Shown here: in pieces, positions 15,298 to 23,038 of the stretch | Position numbering within the stretch: the stretch's first letter is position 1 | How the letters are laid out: each line of letters opens with the position of its first letter | Assembly: GCA_041674625.1 (NCBI GenBank) | Contig: JBAYVI010000035.1 | Coordinates: 1-24,539 of the forward strand | Length of the DNA stretch: 24,539 bases | Origin: BRH-c32 sp041674625 | Lineage (GTDB): Bacteria > Bacteroidota > Ignavibacteria > Ignavibacteriales > Melioribacteraceae | Direction: 5' to 3' | Made by a program: the position numbers and the translations under genes | Notes under the pieces: generated by a model | Told to the model about the DNA's origin: nothing | The model's database searches: none | What the model saw: the letters and a program-made list of their open reading frames with translations, nothing else

Positions 15298-15888
15298 TTA
15301 ATTCCCGTCCGTCAATGTAATCGGAATTGGCGTTAATTTAACTGCAAATTTTCCATTTTCAACATCTACTTTAGGAAGATCTTCAGGTGGTGGATATTTA
15401 TATGATATTTTCTGAACTTCAAACTCGAATTCACCTTCAAAGACCAAAGTGGCGGGATCATATTTCGATATTACACTTTTACCATTAATTGAATTCCACT
15501 GCGATTTTTCAACTCCTTCAGGAAGCCAAATAGCTTCTGATTCTGGCGAAATGCCTTTATCATAATCGGGCGCAAGATATTCAAGTTTTGTAGGTAATTC
15601 TTTACCCGTTAATAATGAAATATTAAAAACAAGGAACAGAACTTTATCACCTTGTGCAACTTTAATCTGCACATAGTCGAGATCGTTTCTTTTCTGCAGG
15701 GCAGCTTCCTCAATTTTTCCCAGAAAAGTGTTTCCATCAATTTCGCATTCAAAAACTGGATTGAAAGTTACTGTTACACTATCTGAAAGAGGCTGCTCCG
15801 GTTCTTGTTGTAAAGATGTTTGCGGCATCGCTACGCTTATAGTTAATATAATACTATATAGCACCGCTCCGTAGAGTAGTCTTTTCAT
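15298..15888 (-). CDS. Secreted protein of unknown function
   Basis: I do not recognise this 196-residue protein. It has a signal peptide (about 1-22: basic MKRLL, hydrophobic core, then MPQ), no cysteine near the cleavage site (so not an obvious lipoprotein), and a mature part rich in beta-strand-like, acidic and Pro/Gly-containing segments, including a PPPEDLP stretch near residues 167-173. One Cys (about 48) is in the mature region. A strong Shine-Dalgarno site (AAAGGAG, seven bases upstream) supports the start, and a clear terminator follows, so it is a single-gene unit. It is divergent from the cation transporter across a 140-bp gap. Confidence 0.75.
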   Translation of the reverse strand: MKRLLYGAVLYSIILTISVAMPQTSLQQEPEQPLSDSVTVTFNPVFECEIDGNTFLGKIEEAALQKRNDLDYVQIKVAQGDKVLFLVFNISLLTGKELPTKLEYLAPDYDKGISPESEAIWLPEGVEKSQWNSINGKSVISKYDPATLVFEGEFEFEVQKISYKYPPPEDLPKVDVENGKFAVKLTPIPITLTDGN

Positions 15889-16028
15889 TGTTACTCCTTT
15901 TTTAAGGTTTTATCCTAACGCACATGGTAGGTATTGCAATGTAATAGAAAAAAGATAAATGGTCAATAAAAAAATTTTTATCAATTCATTTTCTTTCATT
16001 ATTTTAGTCATAGAGATTAAAGGAAGCT

Positions 16029-16880
16029 ATGCCTTATAAATTAAAAACAGCAACTAACATTGCATTAATTGTAAATATCTTTTTATTTATTATTAAGGCA
16101 GTCATAGGGATTTTATCTAATTCAATTGCTGTAATCTCTGAAGCAGTAAACTCACTTACCGATATAATATCCTCAATCGCAATTCGTTATGCAGTCAAAT
16201 TATCATCAGATAAACCAGACGCAAAACACAATTTCGGACATCGAGCCGCACAACCGATCGCCGCATTTATCGTTGCTGTTTTTGCCTTCGTAGTTGGAAT
16301 TAATATTATAGAAGAATCGATAAATAGAATTTTATCCCCTCAATCGATTAACCCGATGCTATCGGTATATATAGTTCTTTTAATTACGATTTTAACTAAA
16401 ATACTCCTTAGTGCATATCAGCGCAAAATCGGGAAAATATATCAAAGTCCCGCAATTAAAGCCGCTGCTGTGGATTCAATTAATGATATTTTAGCATCGG
16501 GAATTGCTCTTCTCGGAATTATCGGTGTATCGTTAGGCTATAATTTTATTGATGGCATTGCCGGAATCCTTGTAGCTCTTTTTATTTTTAAGACCGGTTA
16601 TGAAGTGGGGAAGCAGAACCTTGATTACCTTATGGGAAAATCAGCCGAAAAGGAGTTGATTGAAGAAATCTCTATCATTGCTCGCAATGTTGAAGGTGTT
16701 TTCGGACTTAATGATATTCGTTCTCATTATGTGGGCGATAAATTCCATGTAGAAATCCATATCGAAGTCGATAAAAATCTTTCCACTCAATCCTCACACG
16801 ATATCGGGAATAAAGTCAGATTCCAAATTGAGAATCTTGACCTTGTACAAAAAGTATTTGTGCACGTTGACCCAGTATAA
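16029..16880 (+). CDS. Cation diffusion facilitator (CDF) family metal exporter
   Basis: 283-residue inner-membrane antiporter that exports divalent metal (Zn, Fe, Mn, Co or Cd in known members) against H+. Six hydrophobic segments are seen. Candidate metal-site residues are Asn41/Asp45 in SEAVNSLTDII and Asp149/Asp153 in AVDSINDIL; the cytoplasmic-loop KHNFGH motif is at 66-71. The soluble C-terminal ferredoxin-like domain (about 205-283) ends in VFVHVDP, usual for the family. Asn instead of Asp at the first site position occurs in several CDF subgroups; the metal cannot be assigned. The start ATG follows AGGAAG at 16021-16026 with an unusually short spacer. Divergent to the secreted-protein gene and upstream of the sigma operon. 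Confidence 0.92.
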   Translation: MPYKLKTATNIALIVNIFLFIIKAVIGILSNSIAVISEAVNSLTDIISSIAIRYAVKLSSDKPDAKHNFGHRAAQPIAAFIVAVFAFVVGINIIEESINRILSPQSINPMLSVYIVLLITILTKILLSAYQRKIGKIYQSPAIKAAAVDSINDILASGIALLGIIGVSLGYNFIDGIAGILVALFIFKTGYEVGKQNLDYLMGKSAEKELIEEISIIARNVEGVFGLNDIRSHYVGDKFHVEIHIEVDKNLSTQSSHDIGNKVRFQIENLDLVQKVFVHVDPV

Positions 16881-16910
16881 TAGTATTTAAATAAATTTTT
16901 TGATTTAGTA

Positions 16911-16938
16911 CAACCTTTCTAATAGTCCATTAGTCTAA
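16911..16938 (+). promoter_or_regulatory. Candidate ECF-type promoter of the sigma operon
   Basis: AACCTT (16912-16917), 16 bases, then TCTAA (16934-16938), similar in layout to sigma-E-type promoters (AACTT, 16-17 bases, TCnAA). It is 28 bp upstream of the sigma-factor ATG, where an autoregulated ECF promoter would lie. The match in the upstream element is imperfect, and the specificity of this sigma factor is unknown. Confidence 0.35.
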
Positions 16939-16965
16939 CCGAACAGAAGCCGGTGAAGAGAGAGA

Positions 16966-17550
16966 ATGAATTTAAGCGATAAAGAACTAATACTAAAAGC
17001 TCAATCAGGAAATATGGAAGCATTCGAAGAACTTATATATCGATATGATAATCAAGTACTCAATATTGCTAAGTCTTTCCGTAACGATAGCGATGATGCT
17101 AAAGACATATATCAAGAAGTCTTTATCAGAGTCTATAACGGATTGAAAAATTTCCAGTTCAAAAGCGAATTTCCAACTTGGCTTTATCGAATTACGACTA
17201 ATGTATGTTTGACTTACGCCGATAAAAAGAAACGACATCAGCATCAATCAATTGATGAAGTTGTTACTTATGACGGCGAAGAAATTGAAAAATTGTCTGA
17301 TTCTATTCCAGGAGATTTGACGACTGATGCACTTATTAATAAATCGGACTTTTTTAAACAGATAAATAAAGCGATTGAACTACTCCCGGCACAACAGAGA
17401 TTAGCTTTTACTTTGAAATATTTTCAAGAACTTAAGATTAGAGAAATTGCCGATATTATGAATTGTAACGAAGGTACGGTTAAACGATATCTTTTTACAT
17501 CTGTTTCTAAATTGAGAGAAAAACTAAAAAATCTCAAACATGAGGTTTAA
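16966..17550 (+). CDS. ECF-type RNA polymerase sigma factor
   Basis: 194-residue sigma-70 family factor of the extracytoplasmic-function type: region 2 (about 20-90) with the core-binding/DNA-melting segment DAKDIYQEVFIRVY (44-57) and PTWLYRITTNV, then region 4 (about 131-187) with LPAQQRLAFTLKYF and the helix-turn-helix IREIADIMNCNEGTVKRYL. There is no region 1 or 3, as usual for ECF factors. First of a four-gene operon: the anti-sigma-like gene starts one base past its stop, with its Shine-Dalgarno site inside this gene. It would direct transcription when released from that partner. ATG start with a purine-rich GAAGAGAGAGA upstream. Confidence 0.95.
   Translation: MNLSDKELILKAQSGNMEAFEELIYRYDNQVLNIAKSFRNDSDDAKDIYQEVFIRVYNGLKNFQFKSEFPTWLYRITTNVCLTYADKKKRHQHQSIDEVVTYDGEEIEKLSDSIPGDLTTDALINKSDFFKQINKAIELLPAQQRLAFTLKYFQELKIREIADIMNCNEGTVKRYLFTSVSKLREKLKNLKHEV
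17542..17545 (+). promoter_or_regulatory. Shine-Dalgarno site that fixes the anti-sigma start
   Basis: GAGG within the end of the sigma-factor gene, six bases before the ATG at 17552. An alternative ATG at 17540 overlaps this GAGG and would add four residues (MRFK), so 17552 is preferred. Confidence 0.6.
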
Positions 17551-17551
17551 G

Positions 17552-18517
17552 ATGAAGAATGAATTAAAAGAAAAATTATACCTTTATTCAATAAACGAAC
17601 TTTCTGAAAAAGAGAGAATAGAAATAGAAAATTTATTGTGTGAGGATGCAGAATTAAAAAAAGAATATTATGAATTAATTAATCTCGGCGAAGCAATAGG
17701 TTCTAACAAACCTTCACCGGCAAGTGATGACGAGTTAGCTATTGCCCGTCGGGACTTATTACGTTCACTTAGAACTCAAAAAGCTGAAGTATCTTCTTTC
17801 TCCAAATTTGTCGCTTCATTAAAAGGAGTACTCTTCAATAGATACGGATTCGCGTTTACAGGCGCAGCAACTCTTTTTGTCGGCATTTTTGTAGGTTATA
17901 TATTTTTCTCTCAACAACCGATCGATAAACAAATTTTGACCGATTCAACTTCTATCGATATTAACAAATTGCAGGAAGACGGGGATACTAAGATTTCTAA
18001 TATTCGCGTAAATGAATCTTCTACAAAGCCGGATGAGATAGAAATCAGTTTCGATGCCTTCAAACCAATTAGTTATAAAGCGAAAAAGAAAGACCCATTC
18101 GTTAAACAATTATTATCGGAAGCATTACTAAATTCTTCAAATCCCGGGGATAGAATTAGAACCGTTAATAAAATATCCAATCAAGTCCAAAGCAAAGGAT
18201 TTAATGATGACCCGAAGATTAAATCTGCATTATTAAAGGCATTAAAATCTGATGACAATGCTGCTGTTCGTAAGGAGGCTCTATTTTCACTAATGCAATT
18301 TCCTTATGATGAGGAGATTAGAGATGGTCTTCTTAATACATTATCAAATGATAAAAATTCTGGTCTTCGTGTAGCCGCTATTAATGCCTTGGCTGATATC
18401 AAAACTAAGGGGATATCATTAGACGAAGTTATAAGAAAAACATTAAATAAAAAAGCCGATCAGGACGACAATGATTTTGTTAAGATTCGTTCTGCATCTT
18501 TACTCAAGGAGTTATAA
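17552..18517 (+). CDS. Membrane anti-sigma-like protein with periplasmic HEAT-type repeats
   Basis: 321 residues with three parts. The N-terminal 50 residues resemble the anti-sigma domain (LYLYSINELSEKERIEIE) but have one lone Cys and none of the zinc ligands of zf-HC2 proteins. A single transmembrane helix spans about 98-119. The outer part (about 180-321) has helical HEAT-like repeats with the pattern hydrophobic-VRKEALFSL, LRVAAINALADI and VKIRSASLL. The likely role is to hold the ECF sigma factor at the membrane and respond to an envelope signal through the repeats; this rests on gene order and architecture. The next gene starts one base after its stop; its Shine-Dalgarno AAGGAG (18506-18511) lies within this coding sequence. 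Confidence 0.82.
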   Translation: MKNELKEKLYLYSINELSEKERIEIENLLCEDAELKKEYYELINLGEAIGSNKPSPASDDELAIARRDLLRSLRTQKAEVSSFSKFVASLKGVLFNRYGFAFTGAATLFVGIFVGYIFFSQQPIDKQILTDSTSIDINKLQEDGDTKISNIRVNESSTKPDEIEISFDAFKPISYKAKKKDPFVKQLLSEALLNSSNPGDRIRTVNKISNQVQSKGFNDDPKIKSALLKALKSDDNAAVRKEALFSLMQFPYDEEIRDGLLNTLSNDKNSGLRVAAINALADIKTKGISLDEVIRKTLNKKADQDDNDFVKIRSASLLKEL

Positions 18518-18518
18518 A

Positions 18519-19847
18519 ATGAAAAAACTAATAATCACAATCGTATTAATACCGATGTTGTTTTTATTTGGGCAGGATGCTGGTAATACCAAAAGTTTAA
18601 TACCACCTACACCTCCTAAACCGGCAACAGGGTTAAATTCCGGTGTAACAAAACCCGTTAAAGCACCTAAAGCTCCAGCTCGTCCTGCAAAAATAGATGC
18701 TGATGATGCTGATGATTTTGATTCAGAATTTGATTCAGAATTTGATTCAAAAGAAGGGACACTTAGTAAAACATTCACGGTTGGTAGAGGGGGGAAATTA
18801 ACTGTGAATGTAAGTCCCGGAGAATTAACCATTAAAACATGGGACCAAAATTCAGTTGAAATTAAAGCCGATGGTTTTGATAAACGAGATATCGATAATA
18901 TCGAAATTATTCAAACGGGTAATGACATTAAAATCAAATATGAATCTGAATTTGGTTGGGGCGGAGATGGAGATTTTGTAATTACTGTGCCAGATCAATA
19001 TAATCTTGATCTTAGATCTACAAGTGGGGATCTTCAACTAAAAGGAAACTTAAATGGTTTCGTAAAAGCATCTACTATGGGTGGCGATATATCAGTTAAA
19101 GATATTAAGGGAAATACTGATTTATCTACTCAAGGCGGAGATATAAGAACTGGCGATCTTGATGGTGTAATCATGCTTAATACAATGGGCGGCGATATCC
19201 AAACCGGTAAACTAAATGGAAAAGATGCCCAAATTTATACAATGGGCGGTGAGATAAATATCAAAAGTTCTTCATCAGATATAAAGACTAAAACCTATGG
19301 GGGTGATATCCAAATTGGTGATGTAGGTGGTCGTGTTGATTTAGTTACCTACGGAGGAAATATTAAAGTTAATACTGTAGGCGGAAGTGCTAAATTGGAA
19401 ACTTATGGAGGTAACCTTTTCTTAAATGGTGCAAAAGGGGAAGTGCTTGCTAAAACCAATGGCGGGAATATTAATCTAAAAAATATTGTTGGATCAGTTG
19501 AAGCTCGTACTATGGCTGGAGATGTTTCTGTTCAGTTAAATCCAACTGGAAATAAAAGCAGTATCTCTACAAATACAGGCGAAATTGAACTAATTCTTAC
19601 CGCAGATACAAAGGCAACTGTTGAGGCAACTATTAAAGTAAATGGCTGGTGGAAAAATATGAAAGATGATTATAAAATACATTCCGATTTTGATGTTACA
19701 ACAGTTTTAAAGGTGGGTGGCAATGAAGAAGACGAAAATGAAGATAATAACGAAATTCGTTCCGTTTTTCAGATCAATGGGGGTGGCACAAAAATATTCC
19801 TAAAATCAATTAATTCGGATATTTCAATAAGAAAATCAAATAAATAA
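18519..19847 (+). CDS. DUF4097 family solenoid protein, exported, with acidic linker
   Basis: 442 residues. Signal peptide about 1-18 (MKKLIITIVLIPMLFLF). Next come a Pro/Ala/Lys linker (28-58), an acidic stretch DADDADDFDSEFDSEFDS (60-77) encoded in part by a tandem 12-bp repeat, and a long DUF4097 domain (about 80-440). Its core repeats a short strand-turn unit with GG turns: TMGG three times, TYGG three times, and TQGG, TVGG, TNGG and TMAGD once each, suggesting a right-handed parallel beta-helix. It is probably periplasmic or surface-facing. Function of the family is not established. The next gene is a paralogue beginning almost at once. ATG 18519 is preferred over the open frame upstream, because it has a Shine-Dalgarno site and starts the signal peptide. 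Confidence 0.85.
   Translation: MKKLIITIVLIPMLFLFGQDAGNTKSLIPPTPPKPATGLNSGVTKPVKAPKAPARPAKIDADDADDFDSEFDSEFDSKEGTLSKTFTVGRGGKLTVNVSPGELTIKTWDQNSVEIKADGFDKRDIDNIEIIQTGNDIKIKYESEFGWGGDGDFVITVPDQYNLDLRSTSGDLQLKGNLNGFVKASTMGGDISVKDIKGNTDLSTQGGDIRTGDLDGVIMLNTMGGDIQTGKLNGKDAQIYTMGGEINIKSSSSDIKTKTYGGDIQIGDVGGRVDLVTYGGNIKVNTVGGSAKLETYGGNLFLNGAKGEVLAKTNGGNINLKNIVGSVEARTMAGDVSVQLNPTGNKSSISTNTGEIELILTADTKATVEATIKVNGWWKNMKDDYKIHSDFDVTTVLKVGGNEEDENEDNNEIRSVFQINGGGTKIFLKSINSDISIRKSNK
18720..18743 (+). repeat. Tandem 12-bp repeat encoding DSEF
   Basis: Two exact copies of GATTCAGAATTT (18720-18731 and 18732-18743) followed by a partial GATTC, in frame and encoding DSEF-DSEF-DS in the acidic linker. Adding or losing a unit would keep the frame, so linker length may vary between strains. 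Confidence 0.9.
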
Positions 19848-19872
19848 AATGAGCACGGGGGATTTAAATAAT

Positions 19873-21030
19873 ATGAAAAAGATTTTATTAATAATTTCGC
19901 TCCTACTTTTAGGAACAGTAGTTTCAGGCACTCCTATTATTAAGTTGATAAATAATATTACAAGCAGTCAGCTTAAAAAAGAGTTCGATTCAAAACCGGG
20001 AAACAAACTAACACTCGATTTCAAAACCGGTGCATCTATCGAAGTGGAATCTTGGAATAAAAATTCTGTTTCTGTCGAAATAAAATTCCAAAAAAATTCG
20101 GATGAGAATATTGACGTTTCATTTGATCAGTCTGCTAATGGATTAGAAATTAGTTCAAAATACAAAAACAAGAAAAACACAAATGGCTCTATACAAATTC
20201 TTGTTCATGTACCTGCAAAGCAAGATTTAGATATTTCTACTATGGGAGGATCGGTAGTAATTAATGATGTAGAAGGAGTGATTGAAGGAAAGACTATGGG
20301 CGGACATTTAGATTTTTCTAATCTCAAAGGTAAACTCGATTTTCAAACTATGGGAGGTAAGATTGATTTGCGGGATTCTGATATCGATGGTAAAGTAAAA
20401 ACTATGGGTGGCGAAGTAAGGTTAACAAATATTAGCGGAGATGTCGATGCAAGCTCTTTGGGGGGAAGAGTTATTCAAAATAATGTTAAGGGAAGAAGCG
20501 GAAAATCTATCGGTAAGGAAATAAATATTTCTACAATGGGCGGTTCTCTCGAAATCGATGAAGCTCCAAATGGTGCTTATTTAAAAACAATGGGTGGCGA
20601 AATTGAAATTAATAAAGTCAGTAAATTCGCCGAAGTTGAAACAATGGGTGGTAATATAAATATTAAAGAAATCAATGGCTGGGTAAAAGCTAAAACTATG
20701 GGTGGAGATGTTTCTGTTAAATGCACTGGCGATATGGAAAATTCCGGGAATGATATTACTCTTAGTACTATGCATGGGGAAGTTTCTTTAACTATTCCAA
20801 AAGATGCTTCGGTTAGATTAGAATTAGAGATTACTATAACAAAAAATCAATATGATTCTAAGCCTGAATTTGAAACTCCATTTAAACTGAAGGTTGAAGA
20901 ATCTAAAGAATGGGATATTTCAAAAGGCGATCCACGAAAATATCTCAGAGGGTCAGGTACATTTAATGGTGGGAAAAATTTGATAAAAATTAAATCGATT
21001 AACGGTAATATAATAATCAAACAATCATAA
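19873..21030 (+). CDS. Second DUF4097 family solenoid protein
   Basis: 385 residues, paralogue of the preceding protein but without its Pro-rich and acidic linker. Signal peptide about 1-19 (MKKILLIISLLLLGTVVSG). The solenoid (about 45-385) has eight TMGG turns plus one SLGG and one TMHG, at intervals of roughly 16-20 residues, then ends in KSINGNIIIKQS, close to the KSINSDISIRKS end of its neighbour. The ATG at 19873 is chosen because the signal peptide begins there and GGGGGA lies 11-16 bases upstream; an ATG at 19849, one base past the previous stop, would add eight polar residues. Last gene of the operon. Probably exported; whether it partners with its paralogue is unknown. Confidence 0.85.
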   Translation: MKKILLIISLLLLGTVVSGTPIIKLINNITSSQLKKEFDSKPGNKLTLDFKTGASIEVESWNKNSVSVEIKFQKNSDENIDVSFDQSANGLEISSKYKNKKNTNGSIQILVHVPAKQDLDISTMGGSVVINDVEGVIEGKTMGGHLDFSNLKGKLDFQTMGGKIDLRDSDIDGKVKTMGGEVRLTNISGDVDASSLGGRVIQNNVKGRSGKSIGKEINISTMGGSLEIDEAPNGAYLKTMGGEIEINKVSKFAEVETMGGNINIKEINGWVKAKTMGGDVSVKCTGDMENSGNDITLSTMHGEVSLTIPKDASVRLELEITITKNQYDSKPEFETPFKLKVEESKEWDISKGDPRKYLRGSGTFNGGKNLIKIKSINGNIIIKQS

Positions 21031-21141
21031 AATTATTAAATAGTTGTCGAGTACTTTTGTGTGGGCATTCTTGAAAAATTTTTTCGATATCAAAATTATT
21101 ATTTTCTAATAAAATATTTTTGTTAATGATTATGCGCATGT

Positions 21142-21169
21142 AAATCGGAGATATTATTTTCTCTGATTT
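21142..21169 (+). other. Hairpin in the sigma-operon 3' region
   Basis: AAATCGGAGA (21142-21151) and TCTCTGATTT (21160-21169) form a 10-bp stem with one G-T wobble and an eight-base loop. There is no T-run, so it may be an mRNA 3'-end structure rather than a terminator. Confidence 0.4.
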
Positions 21170-21217
21170 GTTTAGGCTGGCGAAAATCACTCCTTTTCGC
21201 AGCCGAATATCTGATAT

Positions 21218-21259
21218 AAAAAGTCCTGATTTCTGAACTAAAAGGAAATCGGGATTTTT
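21218..21259. terminator. Bidirectional terminator between the DUF4097 operon and padR-like gene
   Basis: AAAAAGTCCTGATTTC (21218-21233) pairs with GAAATCGGGATTTTT (21245-21259) around an 11-base loop, with two G-T wobbles. The T-run is five on both strands, so it can end the plus-strand sigma operon and the minus-strand PadR transcript, whose stop is 17 bp away. Confidence 0.75.
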
Positions 21260-21275
21260 ATTAACTTGAGACAAA

Positions 21276-21860
21276 TTACTCAATCAGTCTCATATCAAAA
21301 GGAGAGTGAGAATCGTTATACTGTTTTAAGTTTAATGTTTTAATTAGTTCCTTAACTGTTTTAATCTCAGCTTCGATTATATGGAATCGATGACGTACCA
21401 TTGAAAGAGCGGCAAAAGAAACTTTATTTCTATCTCTTTCAAAATTTAGTAATTGCTTTCTAATTTCATACTGATTGTTATCTAATCGTTCTAATTTCTT
21501 TTTAAGTTTATAAAGTATTTCCGACTTACTTAGATTATTCATCAAAAGAATTCCGATATCAAATTCAGAAGCACTTGAAGTTTCTTCAGCAAGAAAATTT
21601 GTAATTGATTCTTCAAGCTCATACTCCCCCGCTGTTGTAATATTATACACTGTTCTTTCCGGAAGATTGCTGTTTTTCTCTTTTCTTCCTTCAATTAATC
21701 CTTTTTTACGTAAACCATTGATAACTGCATAAACAGTGGAATCTGCCATTGGCAGCCATTTTTTAGTTTTTAGGTTTTCGAGCATTTTTGTTATTTCGTA
21801 GGGTCCTCTCTCTTCTTCAGAGAGTATTCCTAAGATTAGTGTTGCTAATTTGGATTGCAT
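21276..21860 (-). CDS. PadR-family transcriptional regulator
   Basis: 194 residues. The N-terminal winged helix (about 1-85) has the PadR pattern: ATLILGILSEEERGPYEI (6-23), a recognition segment STVYAVINGLRKKGLIE (41-57), and a wing with RTVYNITTAGEYELEE (69-84). The C-terminal part (about 110-185) is Lys/Glu-rich and helical, as in the dimerisation arms of the family. Such proteins usually repress an adjacent gene or themselves; the nearest neighbours are the SIR2-like gene upstream and the convergent DUF4097 operon. An inverted repeat overlaps its ribosome-binding site and suggests autoregulation. It begins 56 bp after the SIR2-like gene on the same strand, so it could be read from the mnmG operon as well. 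Ligand unknown. Confidence 0.88.
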   Translation of the reverse strand: MQSKLATLILGILSEEERGPYEITKMLENLKTKKWLPMADSTVYAVINGLRKKGLIEGRKEKNSNLPERTVYNITTAGEYELEESITNFLAEETSSASEFDIGILLMNNLSKSEILYKLKKKLERLDNNQYEIRKQLLNFERDRNKVSFAALSMVRHRFHIIEAEIKTVKELIKTLNLKQYNDSHSPFDMRLIE

Positions 21861-21867
21861 ATCGTTT

Positions 21868-21886
21868 ACTACTCCTATATAGTAGT
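21868..21886. promoter_or_regulatory. Inverted repeat over the padR-like gene's ribosome-binding site
   Basis: ACTACT (21868-21873) and AGTAGT (21881-21886), perfect 6-bp arms with a 7-bp spacer containing the minus-strand AGGAG site. Binding by the PadR-type product would block its own expression. Short arms make chance occurrence possible. Confidence 0.4.
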
Positions 21887-21916
21887 CTATTGATATACCA
21901 GATTAAACAATTTTTA

Positions 21917-23038
21917 TTACGAAGTCAATAATTCGTGCATTAATTTTTTATTGCTAACAACTTCTTCAAACGATTTAAAAATAAATTGTACGTTCTCAGA
22001 AATCGATTTATAACTCAACTCTAACGACTCTTTTTGCTTAGTGTTAATTACAACTATTTTTTGATTTGGTTTTATTACTTTTTTAAAGAGGGCCTTTATA
22101 TGAATATCGGAGCTTGACATTGAATAGCCGATAAAAACAATTTTCTTTGCAATCATAATTTCGCGAGATGCTTCGCTTGTAAGCTGGCTGACAATTGGAT
22201 GCTGTAAACTTTTTAGATGTGACGGGGGGACAATAAGTGTTTCGAACTCTGTCCCATCTAGTGGACATCTATATTCATACTCCATTTTTTCAGGATATGT
22301 ATAACCGAGCAATTTTCCTTTATTCAAATCTATTTTTCTATCCCATGGTGTAAGAAGCATCTGATTACAACAATTACAGTATTTCCAATTAAGGCTACCG
22401 TGAAGTTTTATAATTTTAAATGCTGAAGGGTCTTCTTCTTCATTAACGAGGATTGGTTTTCTTGGATTTACCCAAAAATTAAATTCTTTGAGTTGTGGCA
22501 AATCTTCATAATTCATCAATGGAATGCAATAATCGATATAGCCTTGTTTTTTAAAAAGAAAATTAAAGGATTGTTCTAATAAATCGTCATAATTAAGAGT
22601 TAAAATGGAGATGTTTTTGTTATTCTCAATAATTGAGTTCCAAAACAGATGATAATATTTGCTCGAATTATCCGTCTGAATATTTACTACATAATGAATT
22701 AACTTGATTAAATATTCTTTAAGTTGGGCGATTTTCTCAAGGGGGTAGTTTAAGCTAAGACTTTCATTATGCTGAATAAAATAATCAAAGAATCCGAATA
22801 CTGCCTCTAATGCCGGGTATGTGTTTGTGGCAGAATTATACTTAAAATTTTCTTGTATAAATTCTTTAAATATTTTACCAATTTCAGAGTTATCGATCTC
22901 CTCTAAACCACCGGAGAGAATCATCGGAAGCAGTTCCCTTTGAAGCGGAACTCCATCGGCAAAGGATGTACCTGCACCGAGGACAAATAAAACATCTCTT
23001 TGGCTTGGATAATTTAGGTAACGTTCTGAACTGTTCAA
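21917..23038 (-). CDS. SIR2-like NAD-binding domain protein
   Basis: 373 residues. SIR2-type motifs in order: GAGTS (21-25, NAD-binding loop), TLNYDD (147-152, equivalent of the sirtuin QNID), KLHGSLNW (211-218, His213 as the candidate catalytic base), a small Cys cluster (Cys221, 223, 224 and Cys258) that resembles a partial zinc ribbon, and FIGYSM (302-307). The sirtuin GIPDFR segment is absent, as in SIR2-like proteins that hydrolyse NAD in anti-phage systems (for example ThsA and the DSR proteins). Whether this protein is an NADase is inference. Start is a TTG that follows the rsmG stop codon with no gap, so it is translationally coupled to rsmG. No known partner (HerA, TIR or Ago-type) is adjacent. 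Confidence 0.82.
   Translation of the reverse strand: MNSSERYLNYPSQRDVLFVLGAGTSFADGVPLQRELLPMILSGGLEEIDNSEIGKIFKEFIQENFKYNSATNTYPALEAVFGFFDYFIQHNESLSLNYPLEKIAQLKEYLIKLIHYVVNIQTDNSSKYYHLFWNSIIENNKNISILTLNYDDLLEQSFNFLFKKQGYIDYCIPLMNYEDLPQLKEFNFWVNPRKPILVNEEEDPSAFKIIKLHGSLNWKYCNCCNQMLLTPWDRKIDLNKGKLLGYTYPEKMEYEYRCPLDGTEFETLIVPPSHLKSLQHPIVSQLTSEASREIMIAKKIVFIGYSMSSSDIHIKALFKKVIKPNQKIVVINTKQKESLELSYKSISENVQFIFKSFEEVVSNKKLMHELLTS

Noticed and set aside
21017..21283. Minus-strand open frame of 88 codons between the two converging operons
   Set aside because: It overlaps the end of both real genes and runs through the bidirectional terminator; its composition does not resemble a protein and no ribosome-binding site was seen.
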